Below, piece after piece: positions 25,888 to 39,170 of a stretch of 64,000 nt of DNA. Made by a program: the position numbers and the translations under genes. Positions within the stretch are counted from its first letter, which is position 1. Each line of letters begins with the position of its first letter. This DNA is from Theocolax elegans. Its lineage: Eukaryota; Arthropoda; Insecta; Hymenoptera; Cerocephalidae. Where the stretch lies: NCBI GenBank assembly GCA_026168455.1, contig CM047426.1, positions 89,307,986 through 89,371,985 on the forward strand, written 5' to 3'. Below the pieces are notes generated by a model. It did not search any database, was not told where the DNA came from, and worked only from the letters and a program-made list of their open reading frames with translations.

Positions 25888-28800
25888 CTAAAAACAAACA
25901 CAAATCCCTTTATTATAACCATTTCGATACCAGTAACTTATAATATTTAAACAGAGTTTTGATTCCAGTGGATATAAAATTTTACTACCAATAATAATTG
26001 ATAAAACTATTACTAATTGCTAATTACATTATTTTTTCATATTTTATTTCACCTGTATCCTATTGAAAATTTTCTACACTAACAAATATTAAACTTGGCT
26101 AACATATATATGAATCTGCTAGAATAGAAATCAGGGTTAGAAGGCCACATTGAAATTTTAATCTCTGATTTATTTATTTACAATATAGAGACCGGGAGAG
26201 AGCCTACACGAACGAGAAAATGCCTTTTGGAATACAATCCGTCCTTCACTCGTGGAATTATTTCCGCGTGTCAAAATAGCGCAGGAAAGGCCTTTTACCA
26301 AGGTTTACCAAGCACAATGAAAGATTTTCCTCGTGAATGCGCGCTACAGTTTTAATAATAAAAAAAAAGAAGAAGAGAGTGTCCATATCACAACTCGTAA
26401 GATGAGGAAAGAACAGAAGAAAAAAAGTTGACTATTTTTTTCTCTGCAGACATATATGAAAATCATTAAACGACTTTTCGTCCCTTTTGTCGTGTCGTAT
26501 CGGAGTGTGAACGAGTCTCGTCCCTCGCTCCCTCCCTCTCTCTCACTCTCTCTGTAATCAATACCACGATTGTTCCAAAGGCTTTGTTAAAGTTCGGGCC
26601 GGTTCCAACCTCAACTTTTACCAAATGCTCAAATGATGTGAAATTTTATCCCTTGCGTAGGCAACGATTCAATGTAGGCCTTCGTATGAACAGTAATGAT
26701 CAATTTTGAAATGTAATATTTAAAAAAAATACATGTAATTATTATTAATTAATTTAAAAATATACATTTTTCACATTCAAGTACGGGACTGAATGAATGT
26801 TAAAGTAATTAAATATCTGAAGAAAAAGTAATGAATAAAACACACAAACATATTCGTCGTTATATACTAATTATGGCAGTAAATACTTCAATACCAAATC
26901 CTTGATGATATACCAATAAATTAAAATAATTTTTAATATTCAAATGTATAATTGCAATATAGTCACGTTTTCTTATTTAAAACTAAATATATTTAATATT
27001 ATTTAACTTTTAGAGGACCGTAAATCCGATGAAAAACGATTAAAATTGAATACAGTTGCATATTACAATCATATAAATAAATATGAAATCATGAATATGA
27101 CCATTTTTATTTTAAACTTTACGTTTAAAAACACATTCGGAGTGAGTCAATAAAGTTACAAATGGTCGAAAGATTTCATGCAAAAAATATCTTGAAAATT
27201 TATGATTAATATGGGAATTCATAAAAAGGGAATCTAACGGAGAAATTGCTTAACCATACATTTTTAGATGCTCCACAATAACTTTTATAACGAATTTACT
27301 ACAATGTACCTTGTTTACCATAAATTTCATAGCCAAGCGTAAAATTTTCTATTTTAATATAACCATCAGAATAATTTAAAAATGATTAAATAGTCGTATT
27401 TTTTAAGATCGTCAAAATGCAATTCATTTTTCAGACCGAAATAACTTTCTAACGTTTACACCTTCTACCCCGTATTTTACTGAATAAAGTTCTTCTATAA
27501 ATTTGAAATGAAAAGCGCATTAGCCGGGGCAAACGATATCTTTAACGCATACGCGCACATCTTGACTTATATTGACGTATCACAGGTGCACTGAAGCCAT
27601 CCAAAGGTCAAAGTGGTAATATAAGTGATCAATTATTGTCATTCTTATATATAGGCTGACCGCCGGCTCCTTTGTGGAATGAATGTTCGATTCGAAGGTC
27701 TTCGATAGAATATCATTTATTGAAGTGTTTATTTAAATTAAACAAAATACTTGCTACACTTATTGTGTTAGATTGTTTAAACACGTGTTTTATTATTGTG
27801 TTCTGAAAAACCTTAAAACTAATTACAAAGAAGTATTTACTATACGCGATAATAAACAATAATGAAAACACTTTTTTAAATTATGAATTTTGTTAAATAT
27901 CAAACTTAAGATAAACGATGATATAAAAGTAAAAAGGTATTCAAATTAAGAAAGCTTATTATTATCAGGCAAAGCCGAACAAAGGGGTTGCAAAAGCTTA
28001 AACTTACACAACCATTGTTTAAACTCGAAAGTCGTATATAATAAAAAGATGTTTTATAACAATAGGTAAATCCGGAATTTTGGAAAATTAATTTATCAAT
28101 GGACTTTATGAAAACTTTTGTGACTATGCACTTTTATGTCAATTATAACCTTTTATATAATGGATTCTTCTAATAGAAGACAATACTAAGCATATAATAA
28201 CATCTAATTTCAATGTATAGTATTATTATTATTATTACAAAGTTATTAATTAATTTGTATAACTTTTTGCGATAAAACTGTGCTTTTGTTAGTTTAATAG
28301 ACAAGTAGACAATCTCAAGTAAATTATTTCACCCTATTCTATTCATAATAAAATAAAATTTTTTGTTTCTTTGTGATAAAAAATACAGTTTGAAAGTAAA
28401 GTTTATCAAATCGAACAGCAAATTATGCTGGTGTGCCTATGTACATAAATATGTGTGTGTGTCTAAAAATATGAATCTTAAAAAGTAAAGTACTTAAGTA
28501 AACTACTAACAAGGAAATAAATTCTAAAAGTTTGCTGTACTTTGTCTAGTAAAAATTAAGTGACATCGTTTCAAGTATAAATGTACGATTAAACAAAAGT
28601 AAAAGAAAAATTATTACGATTTATAACTGTTTTATGAAATTCTTATAAAAATGTTTAAAAGTATTTTTTCATTTTAAGGAAAAATAGAATATTTTCGGTG
28701 TGAATATCGTATTCCCTGTTTAAGACAAAGACGTTATTTAAATATAATGGTCTACTTGACCAAAGATTCTATTTTTGTGGAAACTTAGATATATCAATTT

Positions 28801-31800
28801 TCGAGACCTTCAACAAGACTCCTTTTAAAACTTATTCCATATTTTATTTGAGTTCAATAAGACAAATAATTTCACTAAGTGATTAACGTTTGTAATAAAT
28901 CGTTAGCTACAAAAAAATTTGTTCATATATATACATTTATATAAATATATTTAAACGTCCAATGACATTAAATGTCAAATCCTAAAATTATCACCCTTTC
29001 TATTCATCGTTTAAAAAAACAAAATTTACGATTCTGTTTACAGAAAAAAATATACTTCTAACAACGGTATACAGTAGTCAGATCATTATTTAAATATTTA
29101 AAATATAGACTGCCACATTTTTCAATGCGTCCCTTACCGCAGATTTAAAAATCTGTCATCCTCTAAATTTAGAGCAGTTACGAGATATATTCAAATTTAC
29201 ATTCACGCTTGCCAAAACAGATCAGTTCTTTTAAAAAAAAAGATAAATTCTTTAACAAAATCAATGTAATATAGTTTATTATTCGACAAGGGTATGAAAA
29301 AATTGGAACACGAAATAATTGAAAAAGAAATGTTGCAAATGTATCGAGACACACAATCACTAGATTGTCGAAGCCAAGGAACTCTATTAATCTATGTCCC
29401 CTGAAAATGAGCATAGAGACGAAAGATAGGTACATCGACCCCACACTATAACACAAAGACGCATACTAAACGTACATGCGCGCAAAAGAAAATCATTACA
29501 ACGCGAACTTGAACATAAGCACGGCGAGGGCGAGTGGCTCAGGGTCAGGACCGTTTCGCTCGATTTCCCGATTGAAGAAAGGCAGAGAAAGAGAGAAAGC
29601 TAGATAAACTGTCCAAAGAACGTTAAAGAAGGAAAGAGTATGAGAGAGAAAAACCAGAATGGTAGCGTCTCTGGATACGCGAAGCCAAGGTCGAGAGCTT
29701 AATTTCCCAATTCAAAACGTGTGCGAGCTCCAAGTGTCATATTGTGTCCAAGCCCCCAATCAACTTCCACTTTTTCTTTATACTACCTTTCTCAAGTATC
29801 TTCTTTCATGATCCTCCGACGTACGGTTTTACGAGAAGATATTTTTGCTTTTGTTTTAATGTTGTGTGGTAAACTTGGTGACATTTACAATCGTATGCAC
29901 ATACGCTTTTCATAAATAAAAAGATACACTTTTGTTTCAAGGAGATGTGAGACTAAAAAAATTGTAATTCTTATTTATTTTTTAATTAACAACCGATTGA
30001 CTTTTTCCAAAAAATCTCCCTGTAACGCTCTTCTACTTGCTTTCAAAATTTTTGTGCAGCCGCAAGGATTAATTTTTTACCTAATCGTTACCGTAGAAAA
30101 GTGATTATTAATTTTTAATTCATTTAAAATTAATTATTTAAAAAAAATCTCTCTGTCAGCTTTCTCTATATTAGTTAAGTATCACGTATGAATGTTTCCA
30201 GATTTTTAGTTTGATAATTGCAGAAAATTTTAGAGTTTTTAAAAGTATATCCCTATAATTTAGCTATCACATCTCCTTAACTAGCAATAATCACGATGAT
30301 AAAAATGAATAAGATATAAATATATGTATCATGTGAAAAAGTTACCTGCTAGTGGCGGACCCATGAGATTGGCGATACCTTGGACGAGAAGCAATAGCCC
30401 ATAAGCATTGGTGAATCTCTCGAGAGTTATAGCCTCGACGAGGATGATGCTGGTAAGACTGTAATTGGCTGCGACGAAAAAGCCAAAGGCACCGGCAATT
30501 GCGCTTAGCAGATAGTAGCACTTGATCGCCATTGGTATCAGAGCGGTGAACGCACCGGACATTGCCATGCATATCGCGTATACCATTGATGCGTTCACCC
30601 ATGCGCGGTCGCCCGCCCATCCCAGAAGAATCTGACAAAATCATATATATACTATTTAGTTAATGTTTTACTTTAATACAAATAATAAAAAAAATGTGTC
30701 TACAAATATGTAATCGTTTTTTTCTCTTTTCGTATATATGCATTGTTGAATGGTGCACAAGAAGTCAATTGATATCAAGTTTAAACATGTGTTATTATAT
30801 TCCTCTGCGTATCGATCGCAATAAGAATAACATACGAAGATAATCCTATACTGTTTTGATATGCAATTTTAAAAGGTCTAAATTTATAGGACTGAAGATC
30901 AACAATTAGGGTTAACAAGATTCGCAGGCATTTATTTAAGACAATTAAGTATGCTTTAATGTATCTATTTAAAAAGACCTTGATCAGGCAACAGCTTTTC
31001 TAGATCAATTCGATACAGAACTCTGACCTATTAGAACTTATATAATTTAACAACTAAAGGAAGGACACGAAAGCTTATTTACATATAACTTTATTCTTCA
31101 ATTTTTTAGATTAAATTCAAATATTTGAACTTTTTCAATTAAATTTATTATATTTATAAAAACTAATTAATTAACTGTGCAATTATTTAAGAGAATAATA
31201 TTCAATATTTACCGATTGTTTTTTCCATTCACAATATGAATTTGTACGAAGAAAATTTATGTAGTTCCACAGAAAAATTTATCTAATACTCTATGTCACG
31301 CTTAAAATATGCACTGTTGCAAATCTCAGCAATACAGCTGAACAAAGAGGCGAATAAAAAAGAAAATTAACAACATTTACGGGTCGAGTAATGTCTGGAA
31401 CAACTCGATTTGCTATCGATAAGAAACGCCGCTAGAAATCAGTAACGAATCCGATTAAGCATATGTATATGTACGCTCATTTGACTCGTGATATTCAGGT
31501 CAAAGTCAAGAAAGTCGATCTGAGCGTATTGTCGACTATAGGAGAAGGACTACGATAAACAAATTATGGTACTTTTAATGAAATGCCTTCAACAATCGTT
31601 AACCAAGTTTTGGGACTTGATCAGTTCAGCGATGCTTATCGTGATTGACGGCAGGAAGCTTTTTCCTCAAATATTGCGAGGGTAGTGGCTTCGTTATCTG
31701 TACTGTGACTTTTGGTGACATTTCAGTAGTAGTTCAAGACAAATTTAAAAGTTTCGTTAATTAAATTTCAAGCAATTACTTGTATAAATCGTTTTACTAT

Positions 31801-34346
31801 TGTGTCTTCGTTTAATTGGTAAATATTTTTTCTTTCTAATTTGAAAATACTTAATATTTACCGGAGATAAATTAAAAGTAATAAATAAATAAAATGTAAT
31901 AATATTAATTTTAGTTTGTAGTATCATCTATGCCATAAACGAAATATGTGAATGCTCACCTCGCCTGCCATGTTCATAATACCGATGACGGAGATGAGGT
32001 AGGATGCGTCGGTATCACTGAATCCCATCTCGATGGCGTTGTCGGTGAGGTACATGTAAGGCACGTCGTACCACGTGTGCAACAAAAAGTTGCTGATGGA
32101 GAAGAGGAGGAAACGCGAGTCGGCAAAGTGCGAAAAGTCGAGCATGTCGACGAGAAGATCCCAAAATTCCCAAAGACCCGCGTACCAGACCATCTTCTGT
32201 TTAGCAATCGTCGTCATACTATTCCTGTAAATGTCGGGACAACTACTCGCTCTTAATCTATACCTATTGATGTTGAGCATCGCCCCGCGATACGTCAAGC
32301 TATGTCTGTGAACTCGGATGTCCTTCAAGTAAGCTGTAGGCATACGGCGCGGATGATCGGATGCGCTAGATCGTCGGAACTGACCATCTGGACTCACCTT
32401 CCTTAACCACCAATTGTGCTGTCGAGAAATCATTTTTATCTTCACATTTATGTCAATGTTAATTGTTTTATATTTTTCGATAGTAAAAAAAACATAATGA
32501 GAAATTGAATTTATTTAAGTACATTAAATACGAGTTTTTCAATATATTTTTTGAGTAATAGAAACTGTTAAGATATAACTAATAAAATATAAAATAATAA
32601 TAAAATATGAATATAAAAAATGAAAAGTTAGTTATTTTAATTAAAAAATGTCTTTACCTGAGGATCGTACGCAGCTTGTCCATAATCCTCCTGCGTGGAG
32701 GTCGCGTTCTTATTTGTCCTATCTTTGTCCTGAACCGCGAGAGGACTCAAAGTTGGCACGAACCTCGCCGAGGGTGTACTCAGTTGATCGTGTAGCCCAC
32801 CAGAATCGCTGAAACTCCTCGAGGAAATCAAGAGGCTCGGGTAATTTTGTACGAGCACATTGTACACGTTTTTCTTGTTACTCAAGAGCTCGAGCACCTC
32901 CAGCGGCACCTTCTCTCCATTCTTGACGAAAGTCGGTAAACTAACCAAACTAGAAAATAATTTATCACCTTGATGTTCCTCTTGTAGCCTAAGACCTTCG
33001 ATGAGCATCGCGTTGGCGGAAGCAAACGCTCGTTTCGGATCTCCGTGGCAGGTCTGAGCGGTGTTAGCCGAGCTACTTGCCGAAAACGAGTCCACGCTGC
33101 AACTTTGAATCCTCAGTCTCTTTTTCTCTCGATTCTTCCTACGTTCCTCGGTCTTGACCTTCGCCCTGGTCGTCGTCCACTCGAGGTCCCTCATCAAGCA
33201 GCCGCATACTGCCAGATTTAGGAATAGCCCCGCTAGAATCAGTGTCGTACCTCTCCATCCGTACTCGCTGAGTAGTTTTTGTATCAAAGGGGGAAAGATG
33301 AACGTTCCTATGCCGCTACCGCACACCGAAAGTCCCGTGGCGAACGATCGCTTCTTGTCGAAGTAGTAAGCAACGATCACAACCGCCGCGACGAAACAAA
33401 GGGAGAGACCGAAACCCGCGAGGACACCAAAAGTCAGGATAAGAACTCCCATGCTGTTCGCGAAGTAGCTCACGACGAAACCCGTGGTTGCTAGCACACT
33501 ACCCGCTATAGTCACTTTCCGACACCCGTACCTATCCGTTAGAAAACTCGCGATCGGCCCGGAAAGCAAAGGCATCGCCATAAACAACGAACCGATCCAA
33601 GACGTCGTCGCCTTCCCTTCACCGAAGTACTGAAGGAACTCGTGATATATCACACCGAAGGAAAACGTTATGCCGTCCGCGATGAGGTTGACCATAAACG
33701 ACGCGGCTACGACGACCCATCCCCATCCACCATCGGGAGGCCGAGCTTCCGACAGCTGAGCTTCCAAACTGCTGTTGTCCTCCGAGCTCGAGGAAGACGA
33801 CGTCGAGATGGAAGGACTCTCGCTGGGTTTCTCCGATTCCTGCTTCTTGGTAACCTTCAACGATACCCGATTGAACTGTACGTGATGTTGAACCGGTTTG
33901 ACATCCTGCGTCCCGGCGGTACCGTTGACCAACTTGCTTTCCTTGTCACCGCAAAATATGCTCTTGAGCTTTTGCGTACCCAGGACACCGTCTTCCTTGT
34001 ATAGACTCCCCGGCCTTCTCGACTGGTTGTCCAGGTCATTTTTCGCTTCCTTTCGTATTTTGGAACCAGGCTCGTCCGAGCCCGGATTCGACGCCAGGAT
34101 CTTCTGCGACTCTTCATCGGTCGACTCGCCAACGACCAGGGCTAGGTCGTTCTCGTATCCGAGTCTGCTGACGGGTATCAGACTCTCGTCGCTCGCGAGA
34201 ATGCTTACGAGATCCTCGTTACCGCGCTTGACCAGCGAGCGCCTCGTCTCCTCGGATTTTTGCCTGGTCAATATTCTACGCACGTTTTCCGGCGAGAGCT
34301 CCGCGTTCGAGCTTCGCTCGCCGTTGAGCTTGGTCCAGTCGGCCAT
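25700..34346 (-). CDS. Monocarboxylate transporter-like protein MCT-B (SLC16 family), complete, four coding exons
   Basis: Exons 34346-32658, 32418-31960, 30631-30346 and 25887-25700 join in phase to 873 residues. Residues 1-203 are a hydrophilic N-terminus with a serine run at 180-192. PDGGWGW at 204-210 starts helix 1, and helices 2-6 lie at about 246-269, 277-296, 299-329, 335-357 and 366-384. A roughly 280-residue cytoplasmic loop (385-663) follows. Helices 7-12 lie at about 664-684, 700-720, 727-747, 752-780, 787-816 and 823-846. DRYGCRK is at 271-277. The 12-helix layout is that of SLC16 solute carriers of the plasma membrane, but both the N-terminus and the loop are much longer than in MCT1. 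Positions aligned by eye with MCT1 Lys38, Asp302 and Arg306 are Val232, Asn712 and Glu716, so proton-coupled lactate transport is doubtful. It resembles the orphan MCT12/14-like insect transporters; relatives such as Drosophila Chaski or Karmoisin are possible but not established here. MCT-A is its neighbour in the same orientation. Confidence 0.93.
25888..30345 (-). other. MCT-B intron 3 (4458 bases)
   Basis: AT-rich intron between phase-1 exons. GC-richer fragments at about 26.2-26.6 kb and 29.5-29.75 kb contain no coding sequence I can recognise. These could be intronic enhancers. Confidence 0.85.
30346..30631 (-). CDS. MCT-B coding exon 3 (residues 717-812)
   Basis: The acceptor TTTTGTCAG|ATT starts the exon in phase 0. 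It encodes the end of helix 8 with the GWAGDR motif, helices 9-10 and most of helix 11. It ends GCAG|GTAACT, phase 1. Confidence 0.92.
30632..31959 (-). other. MCT-B intron 2 (1328 bases)
   Basis: Begins GTGAGC and ends CAG. No other feature was seen inside it. Confidence 0.85.
31960..32418 (-). CDS. MCT-B coding exon 2 (residues 564-716)
   Basis: The acceptor CTCGACAG|CAC begins the exon in phase 0 after a 239-base intron. It encodes the end of the loop, including a basic segment (PRRMPTAYLKDIRVHRHS), helix 7 and the first part of helix 8. It ends GAG|GTGAGC, phase 0. Confidence 0.92.
32658..34346 (-). CDS. MCT-B coding exon 1 (residues 1-563)
   Basis: Encodes the N-terminus, helices 1-6 and most of the central loop. 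The ATG at 34346-34344 opens the frame, and the next in-frame context upstream is the untranslated leader. The exon ends CAG|GTAAAG (donor at 32657-32656), a consensus donor, phase 0. Confidence 0.93.
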
Positions 34347-34702
34347 GGATTACCGCGGCTGCACTCGCGCACTCGCGCACTAATAGGGAGAGATTCAGTA
34401 ACAACGGTTTAATTTCGTCCTTGATCGGAACAAAGGGAGCACTGGCCACTCGTAAAGCTGCCGGGTGAATTGTCGTCGCAACGGCAAGAGGGACGCAGGG
34501 CCGCCGCCTCCGGCATCGCTGGCCCGGCTAGGCCTGCGACGCGGGCCCTTGGGCCTCGAGATCCTCGTGCCGGTACGCGGCTGCACCACCTCCTCCTCCG
34601 CCACCACCGCCGCCACCACCTCCTCCGCAACGCGATAGTCACCCCAGGCACCCATGCGGCGAACGGTTCTGCCCCAGCTCTACTCGTCTAAACTGCAATT
34701 TT
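34347..34702 (-). promoter_or_regulatory. MCT-B GC-rich 5' leader with upstream reading frame
   Basis: A very GC-rich block upstream of the MCT-B start codon. A good acceptor CTCTCCCTATTAG sits at 34381-34380, implying that at least one intron interrupts the leader and that the coding exon begins near 34379. Further upstream an 86-codon frame (34655-34395) is built largely of GAG/GTG/GCG triplets giving Val/Ala/Glu runs, and an overlapping frame gives Trp/Arg runs. These follow from a (CCN)n-like composition and do not look like a protein family. The block may be an alternative first exon with proximal promoter, or intron. Confidence 0.4.
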
Positions 34703-35096
34703 AACCATGTGTCCATTTATTAGTATACACATTTCACAACATCTCAATATCTGTAATATACCGTATCACACGCAAAAATTTTCATTTATAAATATGAATA
34801 ATATTTTCAAATTATATATGGAAGTTTTTACTTTGTATTTTGCTTTATAACGTTCTCCAAATTATTTTACGTATTTCGATAATTATTTATTCTTATTATT
34901 TACAATTAAAAATTATCAATTATTGGATACTGATCTGAAATTGAGTATGATACGGTATATGAACATAAAGTAATTATTATTTTAAAACACGTTAAAGTCA
35001 GTGTTAAGAATAAAATAAAGATTTGGGTTAAAAATAACATACACAAAATATTTATGCCAGAGAAAAATATATGTATACACAAAAATTGTTCTAAAA

Positions 35097-35153
<57 letters not shown>

Positions 35154-38100
35154 GCAGAAATCATATAGTTTCAATTAATTTTAAGTAGGTTTAATACATG
35201 TTAGAACCGGATTTACGTATGGTTATACATACAATAAAATAACTGTAAAAAGTGTAAGTGGTACTTAAACATTATAGGAACAATTATACGATATATCTTG
35301 GTTCGAATGTCAATCTTAGGATTGATTAATAAGATTTGGTAGTGAACTGTTGAAGACAAAACAATTTTATAGACGTTTTCTTAGCAGCTGATAGATTAAA
35401 CAATCCTCAAAAGATTTACATTACTTTTTTCACCTTCCTACGAAGAATATATTAATTTAAAACTTTCTATAGATTGATTCGATTTTTATATAGAGTCAGC
35501 TTCATTTATAACTCATCTTTATCTTCCTTGTAGATAGTTACAAAGATAAAATTTAATTTTTTTAATTCATGGGTAAAACCTAGATTGAAACTCAATTTAT
35601 TTGTAAAAGCTTAAAAATCGCATAAAACACGATAAAAATTGAAGTTTACTATGATAAATGTTTATGCAACTCGAGTAAAATCGTTTCGTCGTAAGGACAA
35701 CATTACGAAATTTATTGTCTATTTTTTATCCACTCTAGGAAAAGAATCTATTACTTATTAAATTAAATGTGCGATATTCCTATTAGCGTAAGGTACCCTA
35801 TGTATAACTAAATTAGTATAGTTGTATTTTTAAACGTGATTTGTGTTTCAGCAATAAAATATTTTATAAATATATATATTTTTTAATTTTAAACCCACTC
35901 TTACAATAAAAACATTGACTTTGTATTAACAATTGTTTATTTAAAATAATTTAATATATTAGTTATTATTAGTAAAATTAGCCACATAATTTCATGTTAA
36001 CTATTCGTGTAGTCAGATAAAAAAAAATGATTGTGCATGTACTTGAAAAAATTCGATCGCATGTACTACATTCAATATATTTCGAATAAAGCAACTATTA
36101 CTATGTATTAATACGATTGTTGAACGGCAAAACGAAAAGGCTAAAGTATAACTTGACTGATTAAACTTGATTAAGAGTACCTATAATCACATTATTGTGC
36201 TATTGCTATAAATAACTTATAATGCCAAGACCTCAATAACCTCTTCCTTATTTAAAAAGCATTTCTAATCTCGCGCTTACACGCCTCTTACTCATAACTG
36301 CGTATCAATATCTTGCTGTTAATGACTTTACAAAAGACGCACGTGTAATATAAGTAATTCGCTCGGACGTAACCGTATTAATTTAATTTACATTTTTTTA
36401 TTTTTTATACAAAATTGTGTGACGAACATTTTGTATGACTCTTTTACAAATACGATGAATCACCGAATTAAACATATAATCAATTATTTTTCGCTTATAA
36501 CTCGAGCATCGTTAAAGATATAATTTTTATTCTGTTAAATTATTTGTTTTCGACATTAATAATTTATCAATTTATTATTATTATTATTTTTTATTTATCA
36601 ACGACAATTTATCCTTTTGTTAATTACAAATTATTTCTTAATAGTAAAATTCAAAAATAAATCAGATCCATGAATTTTAAATCGTACATAATATACACAC
36701 AACATTTTTTTTAATGTGCACTCTAGCATTTTTCTTTTGTATTTTTCTGGCACTAGAGAAAGAAGCAATACAACATCAAGACGTCAGCTCATTGTACATG
36801 ACTTGGTATATCAATTTAAGGATTCAAAGCTGCCGAGAAATTGCCCACGTTCTCGCTAAATTTCTCTTTCCGTCTTCCTGTTCCCCCTTCTAAGACTCTC
36901 TTTAATTCTTTTAACACGACGTTCACCAACTATACAAGTGCGTATTCATTTCTGTCCACGCGGACTTTCCGACTGCACTACGGAAATAATGAGTTGTAAA
37001 TTTCGAGAATCTTTTAGGTTAACCTTAATTGCGATCCCACGTGTGACACTATAAATATTATACAGAATTGAAGGGATTTGCGAAACGCTATACCTCGCAC
37101 AAAGTGTCAAGGGATTTCTTCCTTTTATCTTTCATTCTTTTTCGCGACGGTCTTTATCCGCATGGTCTATTGTTCGCTAATTCAGCGAAAATTAATGTGA
37201 ATAGAAGTGATTGTTGCGCGGGTCATTGACACAAAAATTTGACTGAATTGCTTGGAATTTGGGATAATCGTCGTTATATATACACATATATATACACACA
37301 ATTCGTAAATATATTATTTATAAACAATCGGTAATAAATTCAACACTGTTTCATACCATCCGTATCTATAATGTTTATTAATTATGTTATATGAAAGCTA
37401 CATTTATCGAAAAGTTATTTTCATTAATAATAATTATTCTCGTAATAAAAGTAAAATTAAATCGTCCAATTAACAGATTAAACATAAGAAATTTTTAAAT
37501 AAGCAAACATGAAAATACACTATGTGAACCTGGACGTAGAAAAAGTTCATTAGCGAAAAAGTCGTATTTCTCATATTGTTCTAGTTATAATTGTGGAAAA
37601 AGAGAATAAATATATACTAACACGCTTATTATTACTCATTAGTCAAGACTGATTCGATCGAAACTATACTTTATTTACATTTTACTTTACCTATCAATTA
37701 TATAATAATAAATGTTATATACGTATAGTAATATACGTTGCCACGAAATATATAAATTTTTAATGTATTGTAAAAAAATACAAATAAAATCAACGTCTTA
37801 AGAGAAATGAAAATGTACTCATCCAAATGTAACACACGGTTATACACACACTGTTTACATCTGGTTAGCATGGGAGAGTTAGAAAAAAAATTAGTCATGA
37901 TAAACGGGTTTGTAAATCTGTTATCGCACTCTCGCAGGTAACGTCATAAATCTTTCTTTTTTTCTAATAAACATTCTAGTTACTTCATTAAACAACAAAT
38001 ACTATTAAATAATTTATAATGCTATACGCATTAAATTTATAATGTTAGTTCGATGTAAAATTTACGACTTTTATAGTAATGTAAATCAATGTAGTAATAA

Positions 38101-39170
38101 TTCCTATCTTATGGATCGCGCTTAACTTCATGACAAACAATAATACAAGAACTGAAAATATCATTCAAATGAAAATGTATTGTACTTAATTGTATACAAT
38201 TAAGATATTTGTAATGCATATAAAAGAAACACAACTAAGACGGTGTACAACAAATTTAACGCTATTTTATATCGATTAAGTGATAATTATATAAATATTA
38301 ATATGTAAAAGTGAAGGTAGAGAAAACTTTTTGTATCAAAGTGTATTAATATCGAATTTTATGCTGAACGTACAATATTTATTTGTTTACAAAGAACAAC
38401 TCCGAAGTGAAAGAAAATAAACACACAATATAATTAGAAGAGAGTTGCTTCGAGAGAAGAAGTAAATTAATTTTTTCGCAAAGAAAAAGAGCTGTTATAA
38501 TTTCGAATAAAGTTTTAAATGATGCTTAATAAAAATAATGTATATATATTACAAGTATTATAAAAAAACTTGATTACTTCTTTTTTGGTTACAGTAATTG
38601 CTCGAACAAAAGTTTTCAACAAGTTTCTTATTGAAAACTTTAATTGCATTATTTTTCAAAACGAGTCAACATATTTTGACTTTACCTGTAATAAAAATTT
38701 TTGTAAATTGAGTATAGATCGTATTCCATAAACTTACATTATTGAGAGTGCATCTAACACGTAGAACGAAAAGTCATAAATCGCGTGTACAACGAGAACA
38801 ATCTGATACACAGTTGAAAGTAAGTTTTGATCCACCGAGTAGTTGGCACTTGTTAAAAGTTTTAATATTTGTTCGACTATCAAAATAGTAAAGAAAATTG
38901 ACGTGTATAACTTTACCATATCAGCTATCGAGTATATTCCAAACTAATGGGGATTTAATCAAGATTTTCCAAAGGTATAATAATAATTTCATATATCTTT
39001 TTTACGAAATAAGCATGCTAAACAAGGAAGTATTTTTAAAAAAACATGACCTTAATTTAATTATATAAAAAATCTTCTAAACGTATTTAAGTGTATGCGA
39101 CATACAAAAACTACCTTAATTTTATTTTAAATAATTGAAACTAATGATATATCCGTCCAATAATTTTTTT
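34703..39170. other. AT-rich non-coding stretch
   Basis: No supported gene. A modestly GC-richer segment lies at about 36.78-37.2 kb without coding features. Confidence 0.5.
35101..35148. repeat. (TA)24 microsatellite
   Basis: Perfect 48-base TA tract followed by CACACG. Confidence 0.95.

Noticed and set aside
33898..34383. 161-codon plus-strand frame
   Set aside because: It is antisense to MCT-B exon 1, has no domain and follows from the codon composition of the real gene.
35298..35310. B-box-like GGTTCGAATG
   Set aside because: No matching A box or cloverleaf at the right distance on either strand.
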